Source: Cohnella pontilimi
Lineage (GTDB): Bacteria; Bacillota; Bacilli; Paenibacillales; Paenibacillaceae
DNA: 64,000 nucleotides
Reading direction: 5' to 3'
Assembly: GCF_005049045.1 (NCBI RefSeq)
Contig: NZ_SUPK01000002.1
Span: 434,001-498,000, forward strand
This document shows positions 44,799-54,404 of this stretch, in pieces (the stretch's first letter is position 1; each line of letters begins with the position of its first letter). Below the pieces are notes generated by a model. That model was not told the DNA's origin. It was given only the letters and a program-made list of their open reading frames with translations, and ran no database searches. A program made the translations under genes and the position numbers.

Positions 44799-46036
44799 GC
44801 GGATCCCACCCCCAGCGCTCTAGGCAGGTCTTCCAACCGGGCGACCGAACTGAAATCCCATTGCTTCGCCCTTGAAAACTGCTGCCATTGCCGAAGCCGG
44901 CGCGATTGTTCATCCGTCGGAACCGGTTCCGAGATATGCAGCAGGCAAGGGGCCATTCTCTTCGCTTCCAACGCTTCGAAAGCCTGGGAAGTTTGTTCGT
45001 CGGCGAGCGGACTGATGACGACGACCTGAACGCCCGGCTCGAACCGCTCGGCCGTCTCGCAAATCCATTCGGACAACGGCTGCCGGCCGTCCGCTTCCAC
45101 CTCGACCAGATGGCGGAGGATGTCGTCCCGGGAAACCGGAGCCCGATCGGTGCCGAACCAGGCCGCATTGCTGCCTGACGACACGAAGCCGAGCGGCATT
45201 CCGCGCTGTACGATCAAATCAAGCAAAGAAGCGGCCGCCGAAACGGCCAGCTCGAACGTATCCGCCGACCGGTACGAAGCGGCGCTGCAATCCAGCAAAA
45301 TGACGAAACGGGGAAGCGCCTCCCTTTCGAACTCCTTGGACTTCCATTGCCCGGTCTTGGCCGTTGCGTTCCAATGGATCCGGGACAGCCGGTCGCCGTG
45401 AATGTATTCCCGCACCCCGTCGATTTGCGTCGTTTCCCGGGCCCAGAGAGAGGTAAAGGTTTGCTGGAACACGCCTCTTTGCGTGCGGCGCAGCATCTGC
45501 CAGTCCCTCACCTCCACCTTGCGGGGGTAAACCAAGAGTTCCTTCTCTTCGGTAAATTTGCCTTGATGTTCGAATAAGCCGAAAATATCGCGCGTCGAGC
45601 ACTCCGTTGTCTGAAACCGGTATCGCCCTCTGCGCAGCGGCGCCGTCTCGTAGGTCACTTCGCCCCTGCGCCGGTAATCCGGCACGAAGGACAGCTCGTA
45701 AATTTGCGATTCTTGCGAACTCGGACGCTCCAGCGTGTCACGGACGATAATGTAAGGAACCGGCCAAAAGCCGGGAACGTGCATTCTTAGACGCACCTTG
45801 AGCCGCATCCCCGCGGACAGCACGGGCATTTGCGCGTCGTCCGCACCGAGCGACCTCGTACCCTGCACACCGCCGATGCCGCTCCACCGGCCGAGCAGCA
45901 AGTAAAGGGCCAGCGCATTCAGCATGACGAAAAGCATGAGCGACGTTTTGCCGCCTTGAAACAGTAAATAAAAAGCGGAACTTAAGTACAAGAACGCGCC
46001 CATCCACCAAACGCGGAATACGGAAATCCGGTTCAT
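44795..46036 (-). CDS. DUF58 domain protein (YeaD-like)
   Basis: 413-residue protein with two N-terminal helices (about 8-45), a beta-rich middle and a C-terminal von Willebrand A-like DUF58 domain. The DUF58 signature is seen as DRLSRIHWNATAKTGQWK and KEFEREALPRFVILLDCSA. Partner of MoxR AAA ATPases, which are thought to remodel such proteins. Two bases after moxR and coupled to the transglutaminase gene. Confidence 0.9.
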   Translation of the reverse strand: MNRISVFRVWWMGAFLYLSSAFYLLFQGGKTSLMLFVMLNALALYLLLGRWSGIGGVQGTRSLGADDAQMPVLSAGMRLKVRLRMHVPGFWPVPYIIVRDTLERPSSQESQIYELSFVPDYRRRGEVTYETAPLRRGRYRFQTTECSTRDIFGLFEHQGKFTEEKELLVYPRKVEVRDWQMLRRTQRGVFQQTFTSLWARETTQIDGVREYIHGDRLSRIHWNATAKTGQWKSKEFEREALPRFVILLDCSAASYRSADTFELAVSAAASLLDLIVQRGMPLGFVSSGSNAAWFGTDRAPVSRDDILRHLVEVEADGRQPLSEWICETAERFEPGVQVVVISPLADEQTSQAFEALEAKRMAPCLLHISEPVPTDEQSRRLRQWQQFSRAKQWDFSSVARLEDLPRALGVGSA

Positions 46037-46037
46037 C

Positions 46038-46991
46038 TCAGCGCTCCATGCCGACAGGTACGGGCAGCTGCCTCAGCACATCCTGGAGCACGCTGGCGGC
46101 TGTCGCCCCTTGCATCCGGGCTTCGGAACGAACATGCAGCCGGTGTCCCAGTACGAGCGGTGCCATCGCCTTCACATCGTCGGGCAGAACGAACGGCCGG
46201 TGCTGCAAGAAAGCATAGGCTTTGGCCGCCGACGCCAAGGCGACACCGGCACGCGGGCTCGCGCCGAGAAGGATCGACGCGTGGGAGCGGGTGCGGCGGA
46301 TGATCGAAATCATGTAATCCGCGACGCCGGCATCCAAATGGATCCCTTCGGCCAGCTTCTGCATCCGCGCGACGTCTTCGACCGTGGCGGCCGGCTCGAG
46401 AGACTCTGCGGAGCGGGACGCCGATGGTTCGAGCACGAGCCGCCGCTCCGACGCTTCGTCCGGATAGCCGAGCTTGATCTTCATCAGGAAGCGGTCGAGC
46501 TGGGCTTCGGGCAGGCTGTACGTCCCTTCGAAATCAATGGGATTTTGGGTCGCAAAAAGCATGAATGGATGAGGCAATTCGTAAGTGGCGCCGTCCACCG
46601 AAACCCGCCGTTCCTCCATCGCCTCCAGAAGCGCGGATTGGGTTTTGGTCGTCGCCCGGTTAATCTCATCGGCAAGCAGCAAATTGGCCATCACCGGACC
46701 CGGCCGGAAAACGAACTCTTCTTGTTTCGGATGATAGATCGATACACCGGTAATATCGGTAGGCAGCAAGTCAGGGTTGCATTGAATCCGGTGAAACACT
46801 CCGCCGATCGACATGGCAAGCGCTTTCACCATCTGCGTCTTGCCGGTTCCGGGAACGTCCTCGATCAAGACGTGCCCGCCGGCTAACAAAGCGGTCAGCA
46901 TCCACGCGATTTCTTCCTTTTTCCCATAGACGCAAGATTCCATATTTTTACGAATTCGATCCAGTAATTGCGCCGCTGCAGCATGATCCAT
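46038..46991 (-). CDS. MoxR-family AAA+ ATPase
   Basis: 317-residue AAA_3 ATPase. Walker A in EDVPGTGKTQMVKAL (about 42-56), Walker B NLLLADEINRA (about 105-115), sensor FMLFATQNP (about 145-153), and the C-terminal lid domain (LLGASPRAGVAL). Acts as chaperone for assembly or activation of partner complexes, here likely the DUF58 and transglutaminase proteins encoded directly after it. First gene of the operon. Confidence 0.93.
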   Translation of the reverse strand: MDHAAAAQLLDRIRKNMESCVYGKKEEIAWMLTALLAGGHVLIEDVPGTGKTQMVKALAMSIGGVFHRIQCNPDLLPTDITGVSIYHPKQEEFVFRPGPVMANLLLADEINRATTKTQSALLEAMEERRVSVDGATYELPHPFMLFATQNPIDFEGTYSLPEAQLDRFLMKIKLGYPDEASERRLVLEPSASRSAESLEPAATVEDVARMQKLAEGIHLDAGVADYMISIIRRTRSHASILLGASPRAGVALASAAKAYAFLQHRPFVLPDDVKAMAPLVLGHRLHVRSEARMQGATAASVLQDVLRQLPVPVGMER

Positions 46992-47092
46992 TCCCTTTCC
47001 TCCTATGGAATCCGAATGTAAATGAAAGTATCTTTCTTATTATACCGAAATATGGATGCTGTCGTAAATTTTAGATTTCTGAAATTTCCGGA

Positions 47093-47122
47093 GCAAAAAA
47101 AAGAAACCGACGAATCGGTTCC
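47093..47122 (-). terminator. Terminator after the MFS gene
   Basis: AACCGA-CGAA-TCGGTT hairpin (47105-47120) followed on the minus strand by a TTTCTTTTTTTT tract (47104-47093). Confidence 0.75.
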
Positions 47123-47129
47123 TCTCGAA

Positions 47130-48371
47130 CTAGGTGAAGCGGGACCGCCGCCGCTTCTCCAATATCGGCTGAGCCGTCCAAACATACAGGCCGTAACCGA
47201 GCACCAACAGACAGCCGGTCACGAGAAAGGGGAGTGAATAATCGGAGGTCGACAGCATCCATCCGGCGGCGTAAGAGGCCAGCGAATTGCCGGAGCTCCG
47301 CGCGATCGTGCGCAAGCCGGCAAACAAATTCCGGTCGTTCTCCGGTACGGCCGACATCGCCTCGCTGTCGATCACATTGCTGAGCATCGTGAACAAACCA
47401 CCGCGGAATAACAGCAAGACGGAAAATACGGCCGCCGGAACCGTAAGTCCCATGAGGAACGCCAGCAGCGCGTTGCCCGCAAACAACACCGCGAATGCCT
47501 TGCGCAGCCCGAGTTTTTCGAGCAGGTAGGGCACCAGCAAAGAGCCGAAAAACAAGAAAACGCCGGAGACGGTAAGCAGCATCGAAATCGCCCCGTCCTC
47601 CCAGCCGAACCGCCCCTTCAAAATGACGTTCAGATAAGGATTCAATAGGCCGAACAACGCTCCGGAAAGAAAAATAATGACGCACAGCACAAAAAGCGGA
47701 ACCTTATTCCCCGCGCCGGCCCCGTGTGTTTCGTGAGCCTGCACAGCGGTGTTTTCCGCCTTCGGAATTTTTGTCGCCTGCGAAGGCAGAAGCAGCCCCC
47801 GGAGAACCGCCGCCAATCCCAAACAGCCGGCGGCCGCGAGAAAGGTGTATTGGTACACGGTAGAGGATCCGCCGAGCCATTTCGGCAAAAACCCGCCGAG
47901 CAGCGTACCCGCTCCGGTAAATAAGGTGAATACCGCGAAAAGGAGAGAATAAGCTCTCGTTTCCTCTTTTTTGTCGCGGCAGTATTGGAATATCAGCTGA
48001 ATTTCCGACGTGACGACGGCCGTCATCCCCACCGACCAGGCGAGCTGGGAAGCCATCACATCCAGCTTGCTCGTACCGAAAGCGAAACCGGCCAAGCCCA
48101 GCGCGAGCAGCGCCATGCCCAGCACCAGCATTTTTTTCCTTCCGGCTTTTCGCACGAGAAGACCGGCGGGCAGGCTGAGAAAACCCATGGCGAGCGCTCC
48201 GACGGACGTCACTTTGCCGATCTCCTCTTCATTGAATCCAAGAGCGAGCAAATGCAGGTTCAAAATAAGCGCCAACATCCCGGCGCCGAGTCCGAACAAA
48301 CTCTCCGTCGCGATAAATCTCCGTACACCCGGTGATAAATCTCCAATCATGTCTGCGATGTAATTCTTCAT
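47130..48371 (-). CDS. Major facilitator superfamily transporter
   Basis: 413-residue permease with 12 predicted helices in two bundles. The [13 protein letters not shown] loop between helices 2 and 3 matches the MFS motif A pattern. Substrate cannot be read; efflux is plausible. The frame extends upstream to 48587 antisense to sigK; ATG 48371 behind GGAGGA is chosen. Monocistronic, divergent from sigK. Confidence 0.86.
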   Translation of the reverse strand: MKNYIADMIGDLSPGVRRFIATESLFGLGAGMLALILNLHLLALGFNEEEIGKVTSVGALAMGFLSLPAGLLVRKAGRKKMLVLGMALLALGLAGFAFGTSKLDVMASQLAWSVGMTAVVTSEIQLIFQYCRDKKEETRAYSLLFAVFTLFTGAGTLLGGFLPKWLGGSSTVYQYTFLAAAGCLGLAAVLRGLLLPSQATKIPKAENTAVQAHETHGAGAGNKVPLFVLCVIIFLSGALFGLLNPYLNVILKGRFGWEDGAISMLLTVSGVFLFFGSLLVPYLLEKLGLRKAFAVLFAGNALLAFLMGLTVPAAVFSVLLLFRGGLFTMLSNVIDSEAMSAVPENDRNLFAGLRTIARSSGNSLASYAAGWMLSTSDYSLPFLVTGCLLVLGYGLYVWTAQPILEKRRRSRFT

Positions 48372-48426
48372 TCGTCCGCTGTTCCTCCGACCCGCGTGCC
48401 TAAAATCATGCTTATCATACTTGAAA

Positions 48427-48462
48427 ATGACAGGCACGCATAGGCCATTATCCACATACAAT
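48427..48462 (+). promoter_or_regulatory. Candidate sigma-E/SpoIIID promoter of sigK
   Basis: CATACAAT (48455-48462) matches the sigma-E -10. The -35 is poor, but AATGACAGGC at 48427-48436 resembles a SpoIIID site with one mismatch, as in Bacillus subtilis, where SpoIIID aids sigK transcription. Start at about 48470, 44 bp before the gene. Confidence 0.5.
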
Positions 48463-48513
48463 GGTAATGCTCCTTTCCGCAACATCGATCCTACTGCCGG
48501 AGGTGGCTTTGGC

Positions 48514-49215
48514 GTGCCTGGATTCATCGCTTCCGTCGCCCTGTTTCTGAAGCAGCTTTCGCTCCTCGTGTCGTATGTCAAAAACAACGCGTTCCCCCAG
48601 CCCCTGACCGACGACGAGGAAGCGTTTCATCTCAAGAAAATGGGAGAAGGCGACCCCCATTCCCGCAACGTGCTGATCGAACACAATCTTCGCCTGGTCG
48701 CCCATATCGTCAAAAAATTCGACAATACGGGAGAAGACTTGGAGGATCTCATATCGATCGGGACGATCGGGCTCATTAAGGCGATCGAAAGCTTTCAGGT
48801 GGGCAAAGGCACCAAGCTGGCCACCTTCGCCGCCCGCTGTATTGAGAACGAGATTCTGATGCATCTGCGTTCCCTCAAAAAAACGCGAAAGGACGTTTCC
48901 CTGCACGATCCGATCGGAACGGACAAGGAAGGCAACGAAATCACTTTGCAGGATATTCTCGGAACGGAGCCAGACGAGGTCGTCGACAAAGTGGAACTGA
49001 AAATCGAAAAAAGTAAAATCTACCGCAATCTCGACATTCTGGACGACCGGGAGCAAGAAGTCATCCGCGGCCGTTTCGGTCTCGACGGCGGAGGCGACGA
49101 GCGGACCCAGCGGGAAATCGCGCGTGAGCTCGGCATTTCGCGTTCATACGTGTCGAGGATCGAGAAGCGCGCGCTGATGAAGCTATATCACGAATTTTAT
49201 AAGGCTCGGCAGTGA
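48514..49215 (+). CDS. sigK: Sporulation sigma factor SigK (pro-sigma-K)
   Basis: 233-residue late mother-cell sigma factor. The 20-residue pro-sequence ([20 protein letters not shown]) is followed by [11 protein letters not shown], where SpoIVFB would cut. Region 2 ([45 protein letters not shown]) and region 4 ([39 protein letters not shown]) are intact. The gene is continuous, with no skin-like intervening element. The GTG at 48514 follows GGAGGT by 9 bases; the earlier ATG at 48421 overlaps the promoter and is rejected. Confidence 0.95.
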   Translation: MPGFIASVALFLKQLSLLVSYVKNNAFPQPLTDDEEAFHLKKMGEGDPHSRNVLIEHNLRLVAHIVKKFDNTGEDLEDLISIGTIGLIKAIESFQVGKGTKLATFAARCIENEILMHLRSLKKTRKDVSLHDPIGTDKEGNEITLQDILGTEPDEVVDKVELKIEKSKIYRNLDILDDREQEVIRGRFGLDGGGDERTQREIARELGISRSYVSRIEKRALMKLYHEFYKARQ

Positions 49216-49254
49216 GGCTGTAGACAACTGCGCTGACCTTGGCGGCCGTAAATA

Positions 49255-49296
49255 CGAAAAGAATGCCTGCCGCCATGGCGTCAGGCATTCTTTTCG
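49255..49296. terminator. Bidirectional terminator within the glycerate kinase remnant
   Basis: Near-perfect 42-bp palindrome: 15-bp arms CGAAAAGAATGCCTG/CAGGCATTCTTTTCG (49255-49269 with 49282-49296) around CGCCATGGCG. T-runs on both strands would end sigK (+) and the garR operon (-). Confidence 0.8.
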
Positions 49297-49351
49297 CAGT
49301 CAGGCTGCCTTTATATGAATCCGGCGCTATCACAATGTGCATCCTTTTCAC
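49259..49351 (-). pseudogene. Truncated glycerate kinase (garK/glxK remnant)
   Basis: Thirty-one codons remain of a glycerate kinase, starting from a GTG that overlaps the garR stop (GTGA). Residues MHIVIAPDSYKGSLTAKR match the conserved family opening (IAPDSxKGSLSA), followed by PDAMAAGIL. After that the frame runs into sigK antisense sequence with no family similarity. A full enzyme is about 375-380 residues, so more than 90 percent is missing. It once would have phosphorylated the glycerate made by GarR. Confidence 0.8.
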
Positions 49352-50232
49352 TTGCGTTTCACTTCAACCCGTGCCATTCTCTCATAATATTGAATCAAGC
49401 TCCCATGGTCACGATCGCCCATCCCGTCGATCTTCAAAGCCTGCATCATTTCCATCACCGATGCCGTTAGAGGCAAAGGAACACCTACCTCATGGGAAGT
49501 CGCGAGCACATTGTCCAAATCCTTCATATGCAAGTCGATTCGGAATCCCGGGTCAAATTTCCGATCCATCGCAAGAGGCGCTTTCGCATCCAGCACGTTG
49601 CTGCCCGCAAGCCCCCCGCGAATCGCCTGATAAACGAGCTCCGGTTCGACACCGGCTTTACTCGCCAGCACCAGAGCCTCCGACATGGCGGCAATGTTAA
49701 TCGCCACAATCACCTGATTGGCCAGCTTCGTCACGTTGCCTGCGCCGATCTCGCCGGTCCGTACCACGGATGCCGCCATCGCCTTTATGACCGGATAACA
49801 CCGGTCGAACACCTCTTGCTTCCCGCCGACCATCACCGACAAGGTTCCCTCAATGGCTTTCGGTTCGCCGCCGCTCACCGGCGCGTCCAGCATGTCGATA
49901 CCCTTTTCCTCCAGCCGCCCGGCGATCTCCTGGCTCACGAGCGGGGCGATCGAGCTCATGTCGATCACGACGGCGCCTGGTTTCGCGCCTTCGATCACCC
50001 CATTCACTCCCAATATGACCTCTTTGACTTCAGGAGAGTTGGGCAGCATGGTGATCACGACGTCGGTCTGCTCCGCCAGCGTCTTCGGATTCGGCGCCAC
50101 CCCAGCCCCGGCAGCCGTCAGCTCGGTGGCAGCTTTGCTTCTCTCCAGAACAACGATGTCGTAACCTGCTTTCAGCAAATTTTTGCTCATGGGTCTGCCC
50201 ATAATGCCCAGACCGATAAAACCGATTTTCAT
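49348..50232 (-). CDS. garR: 2-hydroxy-3-oxopropionate (tartronate semialdehyde) reductase
   Basis: 294-residue beta-hydroxyacid dehydrogenase reducing tartronate semialdehyde to D-glycerate. NAD-binding GFIGLGIMGRPMSKNL (4-19), substrate motif DAPVSGGEPKAIEGTL (about 116-131) and catalytic Lys in GAGNVTKLANQV (about 164-175). Family members also act on 3-hydroxyisobutyrate, but the glucarate-type operon supports GarR. 27 bp after the DapA-family gene. Confidence 0.88.
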   Translation of the reverse strand: MKIGFIGLGIMGRPMSKNLLKAGYDIVVLERSKAATELTAAGAGVAPNPKTLAEQTDVVITMLPNSPEVKEVILGVNGVIEGAKPGAVVIDMSSIAPLVSQEIAGRLEEKGIDMLDAPVSGGEPKAIEGTLSVMVGGKQEVFDRCYPVIKAMAASVVRTGEIGAGNVTKLANQVIVAINIAAMSEALVLASKAGVEPELVYQAIRGGLAGSNVLDAKAPLAMDRKFDPGFRIDLHMKDLDNVLATSHEVGVPLPLTASVMEMMQALKIDGMGDRDHGSLIQYYERMARVEVKRK

Positions 50233-50259
50233 CGGACGACCGCCTCCTCTTCTTTCAGC

Positions 50260-51153
50260 CTATTGTAGCGCTCCTATTTGCTGCAAAACCGCTTTCAGCT
50301 TGCCCAGATTCCCTTCCGAGCAGGAAGTAATCGGCTCGATCGGACGCCCGACCTCAAGGCCGAGCAAATTCATCGCATCCTTCGTCACCACCGGAAAGCT
50401 GCCGAGATTATAGGCCATGCGGAGGGGAGCAAGCGTAAATTGCGCATCCAGTGCACCCTGCAGATCGCCGGCCATAAATCGACGATAAATGTCCACGACC
50501 AAAGCCGGAACCATATTCGCCGTCGAAGCCACGCATCCTACTGCTCCATATACCAAGGAGCCAAGGATCATCGTATCCCTGCCCGCCAGCACCTTGAAAC
50601 CTTGAGTCCGCGTTCTGCGGATATATTCGGCTGTCAACGTAAAGTCCCCGCTGCTGTCCTTAACCCCCGCGATATTCGGGATGCCGGCCAGCCGTTCCAG
50701 CAAGCCGGGGGAAATGTTGTTCCCGACCCGGTCCGGGTTGTTGTAGAGCAGAATCGGCAAAGAGGTCGACTCCGCCACCCTGCGGAAATGCTGGTAAAGC
50801 TCCTCCTCGGTCAGCGTGATGAACATCGGGGGCAATATCGTGATCGCCTGTGCGCCCAGCGCTTCCCCCATGCCGGCCAGTTTGACACATTCTTTCGTGG
50901 AAATCGCTCCGATGCCAAAATACACCGGAACGCGGCCGTTCACCTGATCGATCGTAATCTCGGCCGCCCGCTGCTGCTGCTCCCGGTCAAGCCCATAAAA
51001 TTCGCCGTTCGTGCCCAGTGTCAGAATGCCGTGCACGCCCCCCGCGATTACATGTTCCACCACACGGCGAAGCGCTTGATCATCCACACATTCGTCGGCG
51101 TCCACCGGCGTTGCGATCGGCGGGATCACGCCGCGAATAAAACTCGTGTCCAT
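50260..51153 (-). CDS. DapA-family aldolase/dehydratase (keto-deoxyglucarate type)
   Basis: 297-residue TIM-barrel enzyme of the DHDPS/N-acetylneuraminate lyase family. Schiff-base Lys165 in AGVKDSSGD, Tyr137 in LLYNNPDRVG and the GTNGE loop at 47-51 (usually GTTGE) are present. Since it lies between gudD and garR, it probably converts 5-keto-4-deoxyglucarate. Cleavage to pyruvate plus tartronate semialdehyde would feed GarR; KdgD-type dehydration would not. Start ATG 51153 near GGTGAGGG; GTG 51165 is the alternative. Confidence 0.85.
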   Translation of the reverse strand: MDTSFIRGVIPPIATPVDADECVDDQALRRVVEHVIAGGVHGILTLGTNGEFYGLDREQQQRAAEITIDQVNGRVPVYFGIGAISTKECVKLAGMGEALGAQAITILPPMFITLTEEELYQHFRRVAESTSLPILLYNNPDRVGNNISPGLLERLAGIPNIAGVKDSSGDFTLTAEYIRRTRTQGFKVLAGRDTMILGSLVYGAVGCVASTANMVPALVVDIYRRFMAGDLQGALDAQFTLAPLRMAYNLGSFPVVTKDAMNLLGLEVGRPIEPITSCSEGNLGKLKAVLQQIGALQ

Positions 51154-51196
51154 CCGGTCCCTCACCTTCCCTCTCCGTCTGCCATTCGATATCCTT

Positions 51197-52570
51197 CTAT
51201 AGAACCAAACACGGACGCTTGCGATTGAATTGCCAGCCCGGAATCAAATATTGCATGGCAACCGCGTCATCCCGCGCGCCAAGCCCCTGCTGCAAGTATA
51301 GCTGATGAGCTTTCCGCAGCTGTTCCTCGTCGATTTCCACACCCAAGCCCGGCTGATCCGGCACGGCGACCTTGCCGCCGACAATCTGAAACGGCTGCCG
51401 GGTCAGCCGCTGCCCCTCCTGCCAAATCCAGTGCGTATCAATTGCGGTGATCTTTCCCGGCGCCGCAGCGGCGACATGGGTAAACATAGCCAGCGAAATA
51501 TCAAAATGGTTATTCGAATGAGATCCCCAGGTAAGCCCCCAATCCCGGCACATTTGAGCGACGCGGACGGAGCCTTGCATCGTCCAGAAGTGAGGATCGG
51601 CCAGCGGAATGTCGACGGATTGCAACAGCATTGCGTGGCTCATCTGACGCCAGTCGGTCGCGATCATGTTCGTCGCGGTCGGAAGCCCGGTGGCCCGCCG
51701 AAATTCAGCCATCACTTCACGGCCCGAGTAGCCGTTCTCGTCGCCGCACGGGTCTTCGGCATAAGCCAGGATACCGTTCATCCCGCGGCAGAGACGGACC
51801 GCCTCCTCCAGCGACCACGCTCCGTTCGGGTCCAGCGTGATGCGCGCCTGCGGAAATCGTTCCGACAGCGCGATCACCGCTTCTATTTCTTCCTCTCCGC
51901 GCAGTACGCCGCCCTTCAGCTTGAAGTCGTTAAAGCCATACCGCTCATGCGCCGCTTCCGCGAGCCGAACGACGGCCTCGGGAGTCAGCGCTTGCTCATG
52001 GCGAAGCCGAAACCAATCGTTATCGGCATCCGGATCGCTCGCATAAGGCAGATCGGTTTTCCCGCGGTCTCCGATATAGAACAAATACCCGAGCATCTCG
52101 ACTTCATCTCGCTGCTGCCCATCTCCGAGCAGCGCCGCAACCGGAACGCCGAGAAATTTTCCGAGCAAATCCAGAAACGCAGATTCCAAAGCCGTCACCG
52201 CGTGAATGGCGATGCGCAGGTCGAAGGTTTGTTCCCCGCGCCCCCCCTGATCGCGAGCCGCGAAAGTTTGCCGAACCGTATTCAAAACCGCATGATAGCG
52301 GCCGAGGGGCGCGCCGATTACGAGCGGTCGCGCATCCTCCAGCGTTTGGCGAATGCGCTCCCCTCCGGGAACTTCGCCTACCCCTGTCTTTCCAGCGCTG
52401 TCCCGCAAAATCACGATATTTCGCGTAAAGTATGGCGCGTGTGCCCCGCTCAAGTTGAGCAGCATGCTGTCACGACCTGCAACCGGGACAACCGACATTT
52501 CTGTAATGACCGGCGTCCCCGGGAGATGCTCGGCCGAAGACAAGGACATTTGCGCGGATTCTCCATTCAT
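51197..52570 (-). CDS. gudD: Glucarate dehydratase
   Basis: 457-residue enolase-superfamily enzyme dehydrating D-glucarate or L-idarate to 5-keto-4-deoxyglucarate. Visible catalytic elements: KLKGG (KxK base), TLDPNGAW and AYAEDPCG (metal ligands), ATNMIATDW, and [13 protein letters not shown] with the His base. The GudD-like N-terminal capping domain has the [14 protein letters not shown] stretch. Start M3 at 52570 lies 10 bases after GGGAGG, while M1 at 52576 is too close. Confidence 0.92.
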   Translation of the reverse strand: MNGESAQMSLSSAEHLPGTPVITEMSVVPVAGRDSMLLNLSGAHAPYFTRNIVILRDSAGKTGVGEVPGGERIRQTLEDARPLVIGAPLGRYHAVLNTVRQTFAARDQGGRGEQTFDLRIAIHAVTALESAFLDLLGKFLGVPVAALLGDGQQRDEVEMLGYLFYIGDRGKTDLPYASDPDADNDWFRLRHEQALTPEAVVRLAEAAHERYGFNDFKLKGGVLRGEEEIEAVIALSERFPQARITLDPNGAWSLEEAVRLCRGMNGILAYAEDPCGDENGYSGREVMAEFRRATGLPTATNMIATDWRQMSHAMLLQSVDIPLADPHFWTMQGSVRVAQMCRDWGLTWGSHSNNHFDISLAMFTHVAAAAPGKITAIDTHWIWQEGQRLTRQPFQIVGGKVAVPDQPGLGVEIDEEQLRKAHQLYLQQGLGARDDAVAMQYLIPGWQFNRKRPCLVL

Positions 52571-52594
52571 GGTCATATATCCTCCCGTCCCCTC

Positions 52595-53434
52595 CTATTT
52601 CACACCGCCGGCCGCAAGTCCGCTCTTTAAGAAGCGCTGCGCCAGAAAATACAACACGACCGCCGGAATGGAAGCAATCACGGACGAGCTGGTGAGCAAT
52701 CCCCAGATTGTCTGATCCCCGAAGTTAAAGCTGGCAATGCCGATGGTGACGGTTTGCTGGGATGGACTTGTCGTCAGAACCAGCGCGTACAAGTACTCGT
52801 TCCATGAGAGGGTGAAGGCGAACGTGCTGACTACCGCGATCCCGGGGGACGCAATGGGAATGATGATCTTCGTCAGCGTTTGCAGCCGGCTGCAGCCGTC
52901 GATCAGCGCCGCTTCCTCCATCTCCTTCGGAATCGCTTTGAAATAGCTGATCAGCATGTAGCAGCAATACGGCACCACAATCGTCGGATAAACGAAGAGC
53001 AGCGCATTTTTGTTATCGTTCAAGCCGTAACGGCTGATGGTCACATACATCGGGATGAACAGCACGGCGACGGGAAGCAGGTAGGTATAGATGATGCTTT
53101 TCATCATAAAGCCGCGCCCCACGAACCGCAGCCGCGTCAGGCTGTAGGAAGCCAGTACGCTGATCACCACGGAAATCACGGTAACGAGAACGGCTACGTA
53201 CATGCTGTTTTTCATAAATCCCATAAATGCCGTCTCGTGAAACAGCTCCTGGTAGTGGCTGAACGTCCATTGCTCGGACAGCAGCTTCGGTTTTGGCGTA
53301 TACATCAGCCGATTGGGCGTCAAGGAAGATTTGACAAGCCAATAGATCGGGAACAGCGTCCAAATGACCGCAATCACGCTGACCCCGTACAAAACGGCAT
53401 ATTTGCGAATTTTCATGCGAGTGCTCAAGATCAT
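52595..53434 (-). CDS. Sugar ABC transporter permease (MalG type)
   Basis: 279-residue inner permease with six helices. The EAA loop EEAALIDGCSRLQTLTKIII, near residues 190-210, contacts the ATPase. Belongs to the CUT1 class. No ATPase gene is in this operon; such transporters often share an MsmX-type ATPase encoded elsewhere. Presumed substrate is glucarate/galactarate or an oligo-uronide, judged from context. Confidence 0.92.
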   Translation of the reverse strand: MILSTRMKIRKYAVLYGVSVIAVIWTLFPIYWLVKSSLTPNRLMYTPKPKLLSEQWTFSHYQELFHETAFMGFMKNSMYVAVLVTVISVVISVLASYSLTRLRFVGRGFMMKSIIYTYLLPVAVLFIPMYVTISRYGLNDNKNALLFVYPTIVVPYCCYMLISYFKAIPKEMEEAALIDGCSRLQTLTKIIIPIASPGIAVVSTFAFTLSWNEYLYALVLTTSPSQQTVTIGIASFNFGDQTIWGLLTSSSVIASIPAVVLYFLAQRFLKSGLAAGGVK

Positions 53435-53449
53435 GCCGGTCCCTCCCGT

Positions 53450-54334
53450 TTAGTCATCCTTGCCCAGCTTCCGCATCGAAAACACGATCAACAAAACGAG
53501 GATCGGGATGACGGAACCGGCTACCGCAAGCGATTGCCCCATTTGATTTTGCAGGAAAGCCACCTCATAGGTGTACGTAGAGATGATCGCCGAAGCGTGA
53601 AGCGGGCCTCCTCCGGTAATCAAGTAGACAATCTCAAAGCTGTTGAACGTCCAAATGGTAGACAGCAGCACGGTAATCGAGATGACGGTCGATATGGACG
53701 GGATCGTAATCGAGAAAAATTGGCGGATTTTGCCGGCTCCGTCGATCGTTGCGGCTTCGTACATTTGGCTGTCTATCGTTTGCAAGCCGCCCAGAAAACT
53801 GAAAATATAGAACGGCAGCCCCTTCCAAATGTTCACGATAATAACGGAGATCAGCGCAATACTCGGATCCGAAGTCCACGCGATCGGGAGCGAAATGACA
53901 TGCCATCGCATAAGCAGTGCATTGACGATGCCGTACGTATCGTCGTACATCCAGCGCCAGGTGATTGCGGAGACCATGCCTGAGAGCGCCCACGGCACCA
54001 ATAGAATGGCGCGCACAAAGCCGCGTCCGAAGAAGGCCTGATTGACCACAACGGCCAGCAGCAATCCGATGACCAACTTGAAGCTGACGCTGCCCACCGT
54101 AAAATAAACCGTGTTCTTCAGCACTTTCCAATATTCCGGGTCCGAAAAAATATGCGCATAGTTGCCGAAGCCAATAAATTTCGGATCTACGCCGACGACT
54201 TTATTCGTAAAACTGAGATAAATCGAGTTAATAAAAGGAACCCCAATAATAACAAATACGATGACGGCAACCGGAATGAGCAGCCCATAACCCAATGCCT
54301 TGTCGCTCCGCCGCTTGATGATCGCTGCCTTCAA
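53450..54334 (-). CDS. Sugar ABC transporter permease (MalF/UgpA type)
   Basis: 294-residue permease with six helices and the EAA loop YEAATIDGAGKIRQFFSITI. Pairs with the MalG-type permease 15 bp downstream and receives substrate from the lipoprotein encoded 70 bp upstream. ATG start. CUT1-type importer. Confidence 0.92.
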   Translation of the reverse strand: MKAAIIKRRSDKALGYGLLIPVAVIVFVIIGVPFINSIYLSFTNKVVGVDPKFIGFGNYAHIFSDPEYWKVLKNTVYFTVGSVSFKLVIGLLLAVVVNQAFFGRGFVRAILLVPWALSGMVSAITWRWMYDDTYGIVNALLMRWHVISLPIAWTSDPSIALISVIIVNIWKGLPFYIFSFLGGLQTIDSQMYEAATIDGAGKIRQFFSITIPSISTVISITVLLSTIWTFNSFEIVYLITGGGPLHASAIISTYTYEVAFLQNQMGQSLAVAGSVIPILVLLIVFSMRKLGKDD

Positions 54335-54404
54335 GTTTCATCACCAACCTTTGTGATAAGAAGGCGCACCGCTCACTCTGAACGGTGCGCCGGACAACCC
54401 TTTC

